Assembly: GCA_002304785.1 (NCBI GenBank)
Contig: DBMG01000165.1
Coordinates: 1-34,406 of the forward strand
Direction of reading: 5' to 3'
DNA length: 34,406 nucleotides
Source: Candidatus Accumulibacter sp. UBA704
Lineage (GTDB): Bacteria; Pseudomonadota; Gammaproteobacteria; Burkholderiales; Rhodocyclaceae
In this document: one piece after another, positions 24,736-32,721 of the stretch
Numbering within the stretch: position 1 is the first letter of the stretch
How the letters are laid out: each line of letters opens with the position of its first letter
Translations under genes and position numbers: made by a program
Notes under the pieces: model-generated
What the model was told of the DNA's origin: nothing
Databases searched by the model: none
What the model saw: the letters and a program-made list of their open reading frames with translations, nothing else

Positions 24736-25908
24736 TCAGGAAGAAAGAAAACCACGAATCAGCGCCGCCAACCGCTCAACCAGTTCGCGGCCGTCGTCGG
24801 CAGAGAAATTCAGCGAGGGCAACAAGCGAACGACCTTGTCCGCAGTGACATTGATCAGCACCCCTGCCTCGAGTCCCAGTTTGACCAGATCCCCGCAAGG
24901 CCGGTCAAGTTCGATGCCGATCATCAACCCCTGGCCGCGAATCCCGACGACACCCTTGACGCCCGACAGCGCCAAGCCAAGCCCATCCCTGACGAGTTTT
25001 CCGATCGCATCCGCGTTTGCCAGCAGGTTTTCCTTCTCGATCACGTCGATCGTCGTCAATGCCGCCGTAGTGGCCAGTTGGTTGCCACCGAAGGTCGAGC
25101 CGTGATTACCCGGCTTGAACAGCCCAGCCGCCTTTCCAGCGGCAAGACAGGCGCCAATCGGGACGCCACTGGCCAGCCCCTTGGCCAGACTGACCACATC
25201 GGGAAGAATGCCGGCATGCTGAAAACCGAACCAGGTTCCTGTCCGCCCCATGCCACACTGTACTTCGTCGCAGATCAGGAGCCAGCCGTTTTCGTCGCAC
25301 AGTTTACGCAGTCCGCGCTGATATTCGAGATCTGCGACATAGATGCCGCCTTCGCCCTGAACAATCTCGAGCATCACGGCAACGACATTCTTGTTGTGCT
25401 CGGAGATGGCGCGCACCGCTTCCAGATCGTTGAACGGCACACGCACGAACCCGGAGACAAGCGGCTCGAACCCCGCCTGGACCTTCCGGCTGCCGGTCGC
25501 GGAAAGGGTTGCCAGGGTACGGCCATGGAACGAATGCTCCATGACGATGATGGCCGGATTATCGACACCGCGCTGATGACCGTAGAAGCGCGCCAGTTTG
25601 ATCGCAGCCTCGTTGGCTTCGCACCCGGAATTGCAGAAGAACACCTCTTCCATGCCTGACAACTCGGCCAGTTTGTCCGCCAGTTGTTCCTGCTGCGGCA
25701 TGCGATAGAGATTCGACGTATGCAGCAATCGGCCGGCCTGTGCGGCAATTGCTGCAACAAGGGCCGGATGGTTGTGCCCCAGCGTGCTGACGGCAATTCC
25801 CGAAAGCCCGTCAAGATAGGTTTTGCCCTCGGTATCGGTGACCCGGCTTCCGCTTCCATGACTGAAAGCCACAGGCAACCGCGCATAGGTATTCATCACG
25901 TGAGACAT
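24736..25908 (-). CDS. argD: Acetylornithine aminotransferase
   Basis: ArgD is a PLP enzyme that converts N-acetylglutamate semialdehyde to N-acetylornithine with glutamate as amino donor; many homologues also serve lysine synthesis. The 390-aa protein is a class III aminotransferase. It shows CNSGCEANEAAIKLAR (92-107), HSFHGRTLATLSATG (125-139), LEIVQGEGGIY, ICDEVQCGMGRTG (212-224, Asp214 for the pyridine nitrogen), and the Schiff-base Lys243 in DVVSLAKGLASGVPIG. The N-terminus MSHVMNTYARLPVAF is typical of the betaproteobacterial enzyme. A leader of about 120 nt with two hairpins precedes it. Confidence 0.96.
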   Translation of the reverse strand: MSHVMNTYARLPVAFSHGSGSRVTDTEGKTYLDGLSGIAVSTLGHNHPALVAAIAAQAGRLLHTSNLYRMPQQEQLADKLAELSGMEEVFFCNSGCEANEAAIKLARFYGHQRGVDNPAIIVMEHSFHGRTLATLSATGSRKVQAGFEPLVSGFVRVPFNDLEAVRAISEHNKNVVAVMLEIVQGEGGIYVADLEYQRGLRKLCDENGWLLICDEVQCGMGRTGTWFGFQHAGILPDVVSLAKGLASGVPIGACLAAGKAAGLFKPGNHGSTFGGNQLATTAALTTIDVIEKENLLANADAIGKLVRDGLGLALSGVKGVVGIRGQGLMIGIELDRPCGDLVKLGLEAGVLINVTADKVVRLLPSLNFSADDGRELVERLAALIRGFLSS

Positions 25909-25942
25909 CTTCGATCCCTAACTGAGGTGCATAAAACTGAAA

Positions 25943-25960
25943 CGGCGGCCTACGCCGCCG
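25943..25960 (-). terminator. GC hairpin in the argD leader (possible attenuator)
   Basis: CGGCGGC and GCCGCCG form a 7-bp stem with a 4-nt loop. In the minus-strand RNA the stem is followed by TTTCAGTTTTATG, about 20-35 nt before the argD ATG. It is too far inside the presumed operon leader to be the rpsT terminator, which lies upstream at 26084-26103. It resembles an attenuator, but the T-run is broken. Confidence 0.45.
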
Positions 25961-25970
25961 CCGGAATAAA

Positions 25971-25990
25971 CCGGTACCTGCCGGTACCTG
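25971..25990. repeat. Tandem 10-bp duplication CCGGTACCTG in the argD leader
   Basis: Two identical 10-mers stand end to end. Each contains the self-complementary GGTACC, so in RNA the copies can pair with each other (25973-25988, 4-nt loop). This places a second hairpin just upstream of the 25943-25960 hairpin in the argD leader. Confidence 0.75.
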
Positions 25991-26037
25991 CGGGCACTGT
26001 CTGCAACTGACAATGAACCGAACATGCAAGAGCGGAA

Positions 26038-26066
26038 ATTCTAAGAGAAAACAGGTAGCTTGTATA
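26038..26066 (-). promoter_or_regulatory. Candidate promoter of argD-argF
   Basis: On the minus strand TATACA (26066-26061) and TAGAAT (26043-26038) are 17 bp apart. Each matches its consensus at four or more positions. It lies just after the rpsT terminator and gives a leader of about 120 nt before argD. Confidence 0.45.
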
Positions 26067-26083
26067 GCCGAAACCAAAGACAA

Positions 26084-26103
26084 ACGGCGCCCGCGGGCGC
26101 CGT
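26084..26103 (-). terminator. rpsT terminator hairpin
   Basis: ACGGCGCCC (26084-26092) and GGGCGCCGT (26095-26103) form a perfect 20-bp palindrome. On the minus strand it lies 26 nt after the rpsT stop and is followed by TTGTCTTTGG, a U-rich but interrupted tail. Confidence 0.75.
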
Positions 26104-26129
26104 CGTCACACAAGCAGATACTCCGACGA

Positions 26130-26396
26130 TCAGGCAGCCAGCGCCTTGATCTGTGCCGAGAGACGGCTCTTGTGGCGGGAAGCCTTGTTCTTGTGAATGA
26201 TCTTCTTGTCGGCGATGCGATCGAGCACCGAGACGGATTCCTGGAAAATGCTCTGAGCGGCAGCCTTGTCGCCAGCGACAATCGCCTTTTGCACACGCTT
26301 TACGGCCGTGCGCAAGGTGGAGCGCAGGCTTGCGTTGTGGGCGCGTTGCTTGACGGCTTGGCGGGCACGCTTGCGGGCTTGTGCGCTGTTGGCCAT
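26130..26396 (-). CDS. rpsT: 30S ribosomal protein S20
   Basis: S20 is an early-binding 16S rRNA protein of the small subunit. The 88-aa product is entirely helical and basic, starting MANSAQARKRARQAVKQR. It shows the family segments LRTAVKRVQKAI and DKKIIHKNKASRHKSRLS, and ends IKALAA. A GGGGA ribosome site lies about 7 nt before the ATG. It is monocistronic between a strong promoter (26441-26469) and a palindromic terminator (26084-26103). It diverges from murJ, an arrangement common in proteobacteria. Confidence 0.98.
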   Translation of the reverse strand: MANSAQARKRARQAVKQRAHNASLRSTLRTAVKRVQKAIVAGDKAAAQSIFQESVSVLDRIADKKIIHKNKASRHKSRLSAQIKALAA

Positions 26397-26440
26397 GAAT
26401 TGATCCCCAAAAAAGCTGTTGAGTTAATCGAAAACGCGGG

Positions 26441-26469
26441 ATTTTACAGATTCGTCCCGGCGATGGCAA
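26441..26469 (-). promoter_or_regulatory. Sigma-70 promoter of rpsT with GC-rich discriminator
   Basis: TTGCCA (26469-26464), a 17-bp spacer and TAAAAT (26446-26441) form a near-consensus promoter on the minus strand. The following CCCGCG is a GC-rich discriminator, typical of stringently controlled ribosomal promoters. The predicted leader is about 38 nt. Confidence 0.75.
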
Positions 26470-26512
26470 GCGATAGTTGATTCGACAGTTGATTTAGCCG
26501 CTTTCATTCTGT

Positions 26513-26540
26513 TTCACTCGCCCCTGTATGCAGCTAAGAT
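26513..26540 (+). promoter_or_regulatory. Possible promoter of murJ
   Basis: TTCACT (26513-26518) and TAAGAT (26535-26540) are separated by 16 bp. The predicted start is near 26547, about 24 nt before the murJ ATG. The -35 match is partial. Confidence 0.35.
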
Positions 26541-26570
26541 GGCGGCTTCCCCACTTGCCAGCAAACTCCG

Positions 26571-28109
26571 ATGAATCTGCTGAAAGCCCTGGCCACCGTC
26601 AGTAGCATGACCCTCCTCTCGCGCATCCTGGGCTTCGTGCGCGATTTCGTGATTGCCCGGATTTTCGGCGCCGGACTGATGACCGACGCTTTCTTCGTTG
26701 CCTTCAAGCTGCCCAACCTGTTGCGCCGGCTGTTCGCGGAAGGAGCATTCTCGCAAGCGTTCGTGCCGATCCTCGGGGAGTACAAGAACAAGCTAGGCGA
26801 GCCCGAGGCAAAACGCCTCGTCGACCATGTCGCCTCGCTCCTGGCGCTCGTCCTTGTCTTCGTCACGCTGCTCGGCATGGCGGGAGCACCACTCCTCGTA
26901 TACATCTCCGCGCCCGGGTTTGCCAGCGAGCCGGACAAGTTCGCCCTGACTGTGGAACTCACTCGCATCACCTTCCCTTACATCCTGTTCATGTCGCTCG
27001 TGGCACTGTCCGGCGGCATTCTCAACACCTGGAACCGTTTTGCCGTGCCGGCCTTCACCCCGGTGCTGCTCAACGTCACCTTCATCGCCATGGCCCTGTT
27101 CGCTGCGCCCTGGTTCGACCGCCCCGTTATCGCCCTGGGCTGGTCGGTGTTCATCGGTGGCGCGCTGCAACTCGCCTTTCAACTGCCCAGTTTGAAACGC
27201 ATCAACATGCTACCGCGCTTCGCGCTGGACTGGCGCGACGCCGGCGTGCGCCGCATCCTGACGCTGATGGCGCCCGCCGTCCTCGGCGTATCAGTATCGC
27301 AGGTCAGCCTGCTGATCAACACTATATTCGCTTCCTTTCTCGACACCGGCAGCGTGTCCTGGCTGTATTACGCCGACCGGTTGATGGAGTTCCCGTCAGG
27401 CATGCTCGGTGCCGCGCTCGGCACGATTCTGCTGCCGTCGCTGGCCAAGTACCACGCAGGACAAGAATACGACGAGTATTCAAGACTGCTCGACTGGGGT
27501 CTGCGCCTGACTCTGCTGCTGGCCGCCCCGGCTGCGGTTGCGCTGGCGATCATCGCCGTGCCGTTGATCGCCACCCTGTTCCACCACGGCGCCTTCACGA
27601 CCGTCGACGTGTTCAAGACCCGCGATGCGCTGGTCGCCTACAGCCTCGGACTGCTAGGCCTGATTCTCGTCAAGGTGCTGGCCCCCGGCTTCTACGCCCG
27701 GCAAAACGTGCGTACGCCGGTAAAAATCGGGCTGGTCACGCTGCTCGTCACGCAGGTGCTCAATCTTGCCCTGATAGGCTGGATGAAGCATGCTGGGCTG
27801 GCACTGTCCATCGGACTCGCTGCCTGCCTGAATGCCATGATGCTTTACCGCGGCCTGCGCCGGCACGGGATCTATACGCCGCAACCCGGTTGGTTGGCGT
27901 TCTCGCTGAAATTGCTCGTGGCGCTCACAGTGATGGGCGGAACACTCTGGTTCACCAGCGGCAATTACGACCAATGGCTACACTGGAACCTGTCCGCTCG
28001 TCTGTTGCGACTTTCGCTGGTCGTCGCCGCCGGGGCTGGCGTCTATTTCGCTACACTATGGATTATCGGCTTTCGTCTCAGGAACTTCAGACGTCGCGCC
28101 GCCGAATGA
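26571..28109 (+). CDS. murJ: Lipid II flippase MurJ
   Basis: MurJ moves lipid II across the inner membrane for peptidoglycan synthesis (MOP superfamily). The 512-aa protein has about 14 hydrophobic helices. It opens with the diagnostic MNLLKALATVSSMTLLSRIL and GFVRDFVIARIFGAG. The strongly conserved DAFFVAFKLPNLLRRLFAEG (about 39-58) holds the essential arginines of the central cavity. Later signatures include LSGGILNTWNRFAVPAFTPV, YYADRLMEFPSGMLGAALGT and KVLAPGFYARQNVRTPVKIG. The ATG gives the standard N-terminus but has no clear ribosome site. The PEBP-family gene starts 19 nt downstream, perhaps in the same transcript. Confidence 0.97.
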   Translation: MNLLKALATVSSMTLLSRILGFVRDFVIARIFGAGLMTDAFFVAFKLPNLLRRLFAEGAFSQAFVPILGEYKNKLGEPEAKRLVDHVASLLALVLVFVTLLGMAGAPLLVYISAPGFASEPDKFALTVELTRITFPYILFMSLVALSGGILNTWNRFAVPAFTPVLLNVTFIAMALFAAPWFDRPVIALGWSVFIGGALQLAFQLPSLKRINMLPRFALDWRDAGVRRILTLMAPAVLGVSVSQVSLLINTIFASFLDTGSVSWLYYADRLMEFPSGMLGAALGTILLPSLAKYHAGQEYDEYSRLLDWGLRLTLLLAAPAAVALAIIAVPLIATLFHHGAFTTVDVFKTRDALVAYSLGLLGLILVKVLAPGFYARQNVRTPVKIGLVTLLVTQVLNLALIGWMKHAGLALSIGLAACLNAMMLYRGLRRHGIYTPQPGWLAFSLKLLVALTVMGGTLWFTSGNYDQWLHWNLSARLLRLSLVVAAGAGVYFATLWIIGFRLRNFRRRAAE

Positions 28110-28128
28110 CCCCTCAGGAGAATCCACC

Positions 28129-28758
28129 ATGAAACTTAACAGCAGCAGCTTCGCGGACGGACAAAAAATCCCGGGCGATTTTTCCTTCTGCATTCCCGAT
28201 CCGGCACATCACGTCTGCCTCGGCAAGAACCTGAATCCGCAACTGGCGTGGGCCGACGCGCCCGCGGAAACAAGATCGTTTGCCCTGATATGCCACGACC
28301 CGGATGTTCCGAGCCGGGGTGACGACGTTAACCAGGAAGACCGGACCGTGCCGGCTGGGCTGCCGCGCGTGGATTTTTTTCACTGGGTGCTGATCGACCT
28401 TCCAGTCAGCGTCCGCCAGATTGATGCCGGGGAGTTCTCCGCCGAGGTCACCCCACGTGGCAAATCCGGGCCGGCGACCCTGCATGGCGCCAGGCACGGC
28501 ATCAACGACTACACAGGATGGTTCGCCGGCGACGGCGACATGCGCGGGGATTACTTCGGCTACGATGGCCCCTGCCCGCCCTGGAACGACGAGATCCACC
28601 ATCGCTACGTGTTCACAGTCTTCGCCCTGGATGTGGAAAAACTGCCGATAGAAGGAAAGTTTGGCGGCCAGCAGGTCCGTGAGGCAATGCAGGGCCACAT
28701 ACTTGCGCAGGCCAGCCTGACCGGAACTTATTCGCTGAATCCTGCAATCACCCTGTAG
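28129..28758 (+). CDS. YbhB/YbcL family Raf kinase inhibitor-like (PEBP) protein
   Basis: The 209-aa protein has the phosphatidylethanolamine-binding protein fold. It shows LGKNLNPQLAWADAPAETRS and ALICHDPDVPS, the ligand-pocket pattern with Asp-Pro, then FHWVLIDLP and the C-terminal GYDGPCPPWNDEIHHRYVFT and FALDVEKLPI. Bacterial YbhB/YbcL proteins have no settled function and do not imply a Raf pathway. The protein lacks a signal peptide, so it is probably cytoplasmic. An AGGAG ribosome site lies 8 nt before the ATG. It follows murJ closely and converges with adk across a shared hairpin. Confidence 0.94.
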   Translation: MKLNSSSFADGQKIPGDFSFCIPDPAHHVCLGKNLNPQLAWADAPAETRSFALICHDPDVPSRGDDVNQEDRTVPAGLPRVDFFHWVLIDLPVSVRQIDAGEFSAEVTPRGKSGPATLHGARHGINDYTGWFAGDGDMRGDYFGYDGPCPPWNDEIHHRYVFTVFALDVEKLPIEGKFGGQQVREAMQGHILAQASLTGTYSLNPAITL

Positions 28759-28787
28759 AGACGGGCACTGCCCGACCGCCAAAACCT

Positions 28788-28812
28788 ACGGGGCCAGCCA
28801 TGCTGACCCCGT
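28788..28812. terminator. Terminator hairpin between the PEBP gene and adk
   Basis: An 11-bp stem (28788-28798 with 28802-28812) has a 3-nt loop and one C-A mismatch on the plus strand, which becomes a G-U pair on the minus strand. It is followed by TTT on the plus strand and AGGTTTTGG on the minus strand. It probably serves both convergent genes. Confidence 0.7.
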
Positions 28813-28858
28813 TTGCTTCCTGCGCAGGCGACGCAATAATCGAGCAGCCTCGTGCTGA

Positions 28859-29521
28859 TTATGCAGGACAATCGAGCGCAGCTAACGCGGCCCGGGTAAT
28901 TTCCTCGACACTGCCCGACCCGGAGATAGTCAGGACTCTTGGTGCATCAGGATCTCCGGTATCCGACCATTGCGCATAGTAATCGATCAGCGGCCGCGTC
29001 TGCGCGTGGTAGATCTGCAACCGCTTGAGCACCGTCTCGCGACAATCGTCGTCGCGTTGAACCAGCGGCTCCCCGGTCACGTCGTCCTTGCCTTCGACCT
29101 TGGGCGGGTTGAAGACGATGTGATACGTTCGCCCGGAACAGAGATGAACGCGGCGGCCGCCCATGCGCTCGACGATCTCGGCATCGGGCACGTCGATCTG
29201 CAGGACAAAATCAACCGCAACACCTGCCGACTTGATGGCCTCGGCCTGCGGAATGGTGCGCGGAAAACCGTCGAACAGAAAACCAGCCTGGCAATCGTCC
29301 TGAGCCAAACGCTCCTTGACCAGGGTGACGATGACGTCGTCGGAAATCAGACGTCCCTGATCGATCAGCTTCTTGGCTTCGACACCCAGCGGCGTACCCG
29401 CCTTGATTGCCTTACGCAGCATGTCCCCCGTGGAAATCTGCGGAATACCGTATTTCTCGCAGATGAACTTGGCTTGCGTCCCCTTGCCGGCGCCCGGCGG
29501 CCCGAGCAGTATCAGTCTCAT
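28859..29521 (-). CDS. adk: Adenylate kinase
   Basis: Adk interconverts ATP plus AMP and two ADP, setting the cellular energy charge. The 220-aa protein is of the long bacterial type. The P-loop GPPGAGKGT is at 7-15, the AMP-binding STGDMLRKAI at about 30-39, and FLFDGFPRTIPQAEA at about 81-95. The LID domain includes GRRVHLCSGRTYH, FNPPKVEGKDDVTGEPLVQR and a DDD end. The LID has a single Cys here and not the four of zinc-binding forms. It is the last gene of the exbB-to-adk cluster, starting 84 nt after kdsB. Confidence 0.98.
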   Translation of the reverse strand: MRLILLGPPGAGKGTQAKFICEKYGIPQISTGDMLRKAIKAGTPLGVEAKKLIDQGRLISDDVIVTLVKERLAQDDCQAGFLFDGFPRTIPQAEAIKSAGVAVDFVLQIDVPDAEIVERMGGRRVHLCSGRTYHIVFNPPKVEGKDDVTGEPLVQRDDDCRETVLKRLQIYHAQTRPLIDYYAQWSDTGDPDAPRVLTISGSGSVEEITRAALAALDCPA

Positions 29522-29605
29522 TTTTTCCTCGTGGTTATGGATTGGATTATGGGCGGAAAGATCGCGTCACCCGTGCTCGCCGGACGACTGGAAAAAGCAC
29601 GCCGA

Positions 29606-30382
29606 TCAGGAGTTCCGGCTGAACCACTCCTGCATGCGCGCGGCGTCTTCGGGAGTATCTACGCCGGGCATGGGCAAATGATCGGATACAACAACGCTGA
29701 TGCGGTAGCCGTGCCACAGGGCACGGAGCTGTTCCAGGGCCTCGACGCTTTCCACGGGCGATGGCGCCAGTTTGGCGTACGCGCGCAGGAAACTGGCGCG
29801 ATAGGCGTAGAGCCCGATATGACGATATGCCGGCAATCCGGGAGGTAACGAGTCTTTCTGTTTGGCGAAATGGTCGCGCGCAAAGGGGATTGGCGCCCGG
29901 GAGAAATACATCGCATCGCCATTTGCCTTGCACACCACCTTGACCACGTTCGGCGCGAAGAAATCGGCCGGATTATCGATCGGGTGCGCCACGGTGGCGA
30001 TATCCGCGCCACTCTCGGCGAGTTGGCGCGCCGTCTGTGCGATCAGTTCGGGATCAATCAGCGGCTCGTCTCCCTGCACGTTGACAACGATCGTATCGTC
30101 GCTCCATCCACGCTGCTCAACGACTTCGGCCAAGCGATCGGTCCCGGTCGGATGATCGGCACGGGTGAGCAAGACGCACAAACCATGCTTTTGAGCCGCA
30201 CTGACCACATCGGTATGGTCGGTAGCCACCCAGACCTCCTCGGCTCCTGAACGGACGGCGCATTCCGCCACCCTGGCCACCATCGGTTTGCCTCCCAGAT
30301 CGAGCAGAGGCTTGGCCGGCAGGCGTGTCGAAGCGTAGCGTGCAGGAACCACGGCCTTGAATTTCGGGTTAGGCAGCGACAT
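29606..30382 (-). CDS. kdsB: 3-deoxy-manno-octulosonate cytidylyltransferase (CMP-Kdo synthetase)
   Basis: KdsB activates Kdo as CMP-Kdo for attachment to lipid A in LPS synthesis. The 258-aa protein has the nucleotidyltransferase start FKAVVPARYASTRLPAKPL (about 8-26), then VWVATDH, the conserved RADHPTGTDRLAEV and VNVQGDEPLIDP (about 98-109), and YRHIGLYAYRASFLRAYA. VESVEALEQLRAL is typical near the end. A strong GAGGAGG ribosome site lies within the upstream Trm112-like gene. Its ATG shares one base with that gene's TGA, so translation is probably coupled. It lies with lpxK, the next lipid A gene. Confidence 0.98.
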   Translation of the reverse strand: MSLPNPKFKAVVPARYASTRLPAKPLLDLGGKPMVARVAECAVRSGAEEVWVATDHTDVVSAAQKHGLCVLLTRADHPTGTDRLAEVVEQRGWSDDTIVVNVQGDEPLIDPELIAQTARQLAESGADIATVAHPIDNPADFFAPNVVKVVCKANGDAMYFSRAPIPFARDHFAKQKDSLPPGLPAYRHIGLYAYRASFLRAYAKLAPSPVESVEALEQLRALWHGYRISVVVSDHLPMPGVDTPEDAARMQEWFSRNS

Positions 30383-30558
30383 CAGATATCCTCCTCGGAA
30401 AGACGACGCGCCTGGTCCTCAAGCATGATCGGAATGTCGTCACGCACCGGAAACGCCAGTTTGCAGGGTTTGCACACCAGTTCCAGCTCGGCCTTGCGAT
30501 ACTCGAGGTTGGCCTTGCAAATCGGGCAAACGAGGATATCAAGCAAGCGTGCGTCCAT
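30382..30558 (-). CDS. Trm112 family small zinc-ribbon-like protein
   Basis: This 58-aa protein starts MDARLLDILVCPICKANLEY, continues ELELVCKPCKLAFPVRDDIP and ends IMLEDQARRLSEEDI. The two CPxC-type pairs (CPIC at 11-14, CKPC at 29-32) form a zinc-ribbon-like site. The pattern matches the bacterial YcaR/Trm112 family found between lpxK and kdsB in many proteobacteria. Eukaryotic Trm112 activates methyltransferases; the bacterial role is unclear. Its first 20 nt overlap the end of lpxK and its stop overlaps the kdsB start by one base. Confidence 0.93.
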   Translation of the reverse strand: MDARLLDILVCPICKANLEYRKAELELVCKPCKLAFPVRDDIPIMLEDQARRLSEEDI

Positions 30559-31585
30559 TCAACTTCTCCAGAATTGTGTCCAGCAGGGAGCGCCCGAACG
30601 GTGGGTCTTCGATCCGCGCCTCGACCGGCAATACCCATGCCTCCGGCAAGGCCAAACCTGAGCATTTTACCGCATCTTTTTCGGTCATCAGCAGCACGCC
30701 ACCGTCGGCGAACGAAAAATCCTGCGCACCATATGCATGATGATCCGGGAACGGATGCGGCGAGAAATCGAGCCCCATCGCCGCGAGTTGGGCAAAGAAC
30801 CGGGAGGGATCGCCGATCCCGGCGACCGCATGCAACGGCTTACCGCGCAGTTGCCCGGCTGAGCACGTTAGTTTCCTGTCGTTGAGGGCGACGAAACATT
30901 CGCCGGCGAGACGCATCGGAAACTGGGGTTTGCCGCACTCTTTCCCGCCCAACTGGCCGACTCCGCCATTCCACACCACCGCCGTCGCCTGGGCCAAGCG
31001 AGACAGAGGCTCGCGCAGCGGCCCCGCCGGCAGCAGACAGCCATTCCCCGCGCCACGTCCGTCGAACACCACGATTTCGGCCGACCTTTCGAGCCGGTAG
31101 TGCTGCAGGCCGTCATCGGAAACCACGATATCGCACTCAGGATGCTCCGCCAGCAGCGCTCGCCCGGCCGCTATGCGGTCCCGCCCGACGAATACCGGAA
31201 CATCGCTGCGCCGGGCCAGCAACAAGGGCTCGTCTCCGACCGTTGCCGCGTCGGACGCCGCGGTCACGCACAGGATTTCGTCTTCCGCTCTTCTGCCATA
31301 TCCGCGACTGATGATTCCAGGACGCCAGCCCTGCTCACGCAGGCGTTCCACCAGCCAGAGCACCAGCGGCGTCTTGCCGCTGCCGCCAACCGTCAGGTTG
31401 CCGACGACCACCACCGGGACTGATAGCCGCAGCGATGGACTGACTCCGAGACGATAGAAGGCGCGGCGAAGCGCGACAATACTGCCGAACAGCCAGGACA
31501 GCGGCAACAGGAACAGCAGGATTGGCGCCAGCGGCCGCTGGTTCCACAAGCGCGGCAGGCATTGGGCAAGACCGTCGCGGCTCAT
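30539..31585 (-). CDS. lpxK: Tetraacyldisaccharide 4'-kinase
   Basis: LpxK phosphorylates the 4' position of the lipid A precursor at the inner membrane. The 348-aa protein has an N-terminal membrane-associated helix (PLAPILLFLLPLSWLFGSIV, about 18-37), then the P-loop VVVGNLTVGGSGKTPL (about 59-74). ISRGYGRR follows, then VGDEPLLLA, the catalytic-region VVSDDGLQHYRL, and VVFDGRGAGNGCLLPAGPLREP. The C-terminal segment has FPDHHAYGAQDF and LMTEKDAVKC. The ATG at 31585 gives a normal length. It lies 12 nt after exbD and overlaps the Trm112-like gene by 20 nt, so the cluster is tightly packed. Confidence 0.97.
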   Translation of the reverse strand: MSRDGLAQCLPRLWNQRPLAPILLFLLPLSWLFGSIVALRRAFYRLGVSPSLRLSVPVVVVGNLTVGGSGKTPLVLWLVERLREQGWRPGIISRGYGRRAEDEILCVTAASDAATVGDEPLLLARRSDVPVFVGRDRIAAGRALLAEHPECDIVVSDDGLQHYRLERSAEIVVFDGRGAGNGCLLPAGPLREPLSRLAQATAVVWNGGVGQLGGKECGKPQFPMRLAGECFVALNDRKLTCSAGQLRGKPLHAVAGIGDPSRFFAQLAAMGLDFSPHPFPDHHAYGAQDFSFADGGVLLMTEKDAVKCSGLALPEAWVLPVEARIEDPPFGRSLLDTILEKLNGRTLA

Positions 31586-31597
31586 GGCTCGCCCGGA

Positions 31598-32014
31598 TCA
31601 ACGCGGCGATTGCGTGGCGAAGGAGATGTGTGGATACCCGGCCGCCTGGGCAGCCTGCATGATATCGACAACGCTCTGGTGCGTTGCCTTGGCATCGGCA
31701 TTGATCACAATGACCGGATCCTGCCGGTCACCGGCAGCGCGCCGCAAGGCTTCGCTGATTGAGCGGACATCCATCGCGGCCAAAGGCGTCTTGTTGACCA
31801 GCACCTGCCCGGTCGCCGTCACGGCAACGCTCACTTCATTGGGCTGTTCGGCCTGTTTGCTTGCATCCGCAGTCGGCAGATTGATCTCCAGCCCGGAGAA
31901 TTTCGCATAGGTCGTGGTGAGCATCAGGAAAATGATGATCACCAGCAGCACATCGATCAGCGGGATCAGGTTGATTTCCGGCTCGTCGTAACCGCGGCCG
32001 CGCTGGAAGTTCAT
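31598..32014 (-). CDS. exbD: ExbD/TolR family biopolymer transport protein
   Basis: ExbD-type proteins pair with ExbB to harvest proton motive force for energising outer-membrane transport. The 138-aa protein (from the ATG at 32014) has a short cytoplasmic start (MNFQRGRGYDEPEINLIPLI). One membrane helix follows (about 18-40: DVLLVIIIFLMLTTTY) with the conserved Asp at its start, and then a periplasmic domain with VSVAVTATGQVLVN and VIVINADAKATHQSVVDIMQ. The frame extends to 32041, but 32014 gives the family start, 10 nt after the exbB stop. TolR or a MotB-like partner is the alternative label; ExbD fits the neighbourhood. Confidence 0.92.
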   Translation of the reverse strand: MNFQRGRGYDEPEINLIPLIDVLLVIIIFLMLTTTYAKFSGLEINLPTADASKQAEQPNEVSVAVTATGQVLVNKTPLAAMDVRSISEALRRAAGDRQDPVIVINADAKATHQSVVDIMQAAQAAGYPHISFATQSPR

Positions 32015-32024
32015 GGCCGCATCC

Positions 32025-32633
32025 TCATGCCTTGCGCTCACCGTGCAGGACTTCGACGAGGCGCACCGCCTGCTGCTGCATGTCGATCACGAAACTATTC
32101 ACCAGCGCCCGAAAATGCCTCCAGAAGATCATGCTCGGAATGGCGATCAGCAGGCCAAAGCCGGTGTTGTACAAGGCCACCGAAATACCGTGCGCCAGTT
32201 GCACCGGATTGCTGCCGGTCGGTGCCTGCGAACCGAAAATTTCAATCATCCCGACCACCGTACCGAACAGACCCATCAAGGGGCTGATCGAGGCAATGGT
32301 TCCGAGCGTCGTCAGATAGCGTTCGAGCTCGTGAGCTACCACGCTGCCGGTTTCCTCGATCGCCTCACGCATGACTTCGCGTGTGCTGCCGACATTGCGC
32401 AAGCCGGCAGCCAAAACACGCCCCAAGGGCGACTGGGCTTCAAGCACAGTGATGGTTGATTCGTTTACGCCCTGCTGCCGGTACTCGCCAATCACGCGCT
32501 GGAGCAGCCCCGGAGGCAACACCCTGTGCCGACGCAAGGCGCCGACGCGTTCGATAATCAGAGCGACGGCAACAATCGACGCGAACAACAAAGGCCAGAT
32601 CGGCCAACCGGCGGCCAGAATGATCGAGAACAC
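32025..32633 (-). CDS. exbB: MotA/TolQ/ExbB proton channel family protein
   Basis: This 202-aa inner-membrane protein has three membrane helices. The N-terminal one is FSIILAAGWPIWPLLFASIV. The second and third flank LGTIASISPLMGLFGTVVGMI and GISVALYNTGFGLLIAIPSM, which carry the proton-channel signature Thr/Ser residues. I chose GTG at 32633 and not the longer frame to 32729. It gives the family N-terminus and has GAAGGGGAT 5 nt upstream. The longer frame would also start upstream of the candidate promoter at 32665-32693. It heads the exbB-exbD-lpxK-Trm112-kdsB-adk cluster. Confidence 0.93.
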   Translation of the reverse strand: MFSIILAAGWPIWPLLFASIVAVALIIERVGALRRHRVLPPGLLQRVIGEYRQQGVNESTITVLEAQSPLGRVLAAGLRNVGSTREVMREAIEETGSVVAHELERYLTTLGTIASISPLMGLFGTVVGMIEIFGSQAPTGSNPVQLAHGISVALYNTGFGLLIAIPSMIFWRHFRALVNSFVIDMQQQAVRLVEVLHGERKA

Positions 32634-32664
32634 ACTATCCCCTTCAGGATGATTCAAGCATAGA

Positions 32665-32693
32665 ACTTTAGCCTGAGCCGTCGCCAGCGGCAA
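32665..32693 (-). promoter_or_regulatory. Candidate sigma-70 promoter of the exbB cluster
   Basis: TTGCCG (32693-32688), a 17-bp spacer and TAAAGT (32670-32665) on the minus strand. The predicted start near 32658 gives a 25-nt leader before the exbB GTG and supports that start choice. Confidence 0.55.
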
Positions 32694-32721
32694 GTCCCGA
32701 GCTCCGGCAATACTAAAATCC

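Noticed and set aside
23839..25659. A 606-residue open frame on the plus strand, opposite argF and argD
   Set aside because: It spans two well-recognised genes and their junction in antisense and shows no family motif, so it is a shadow.
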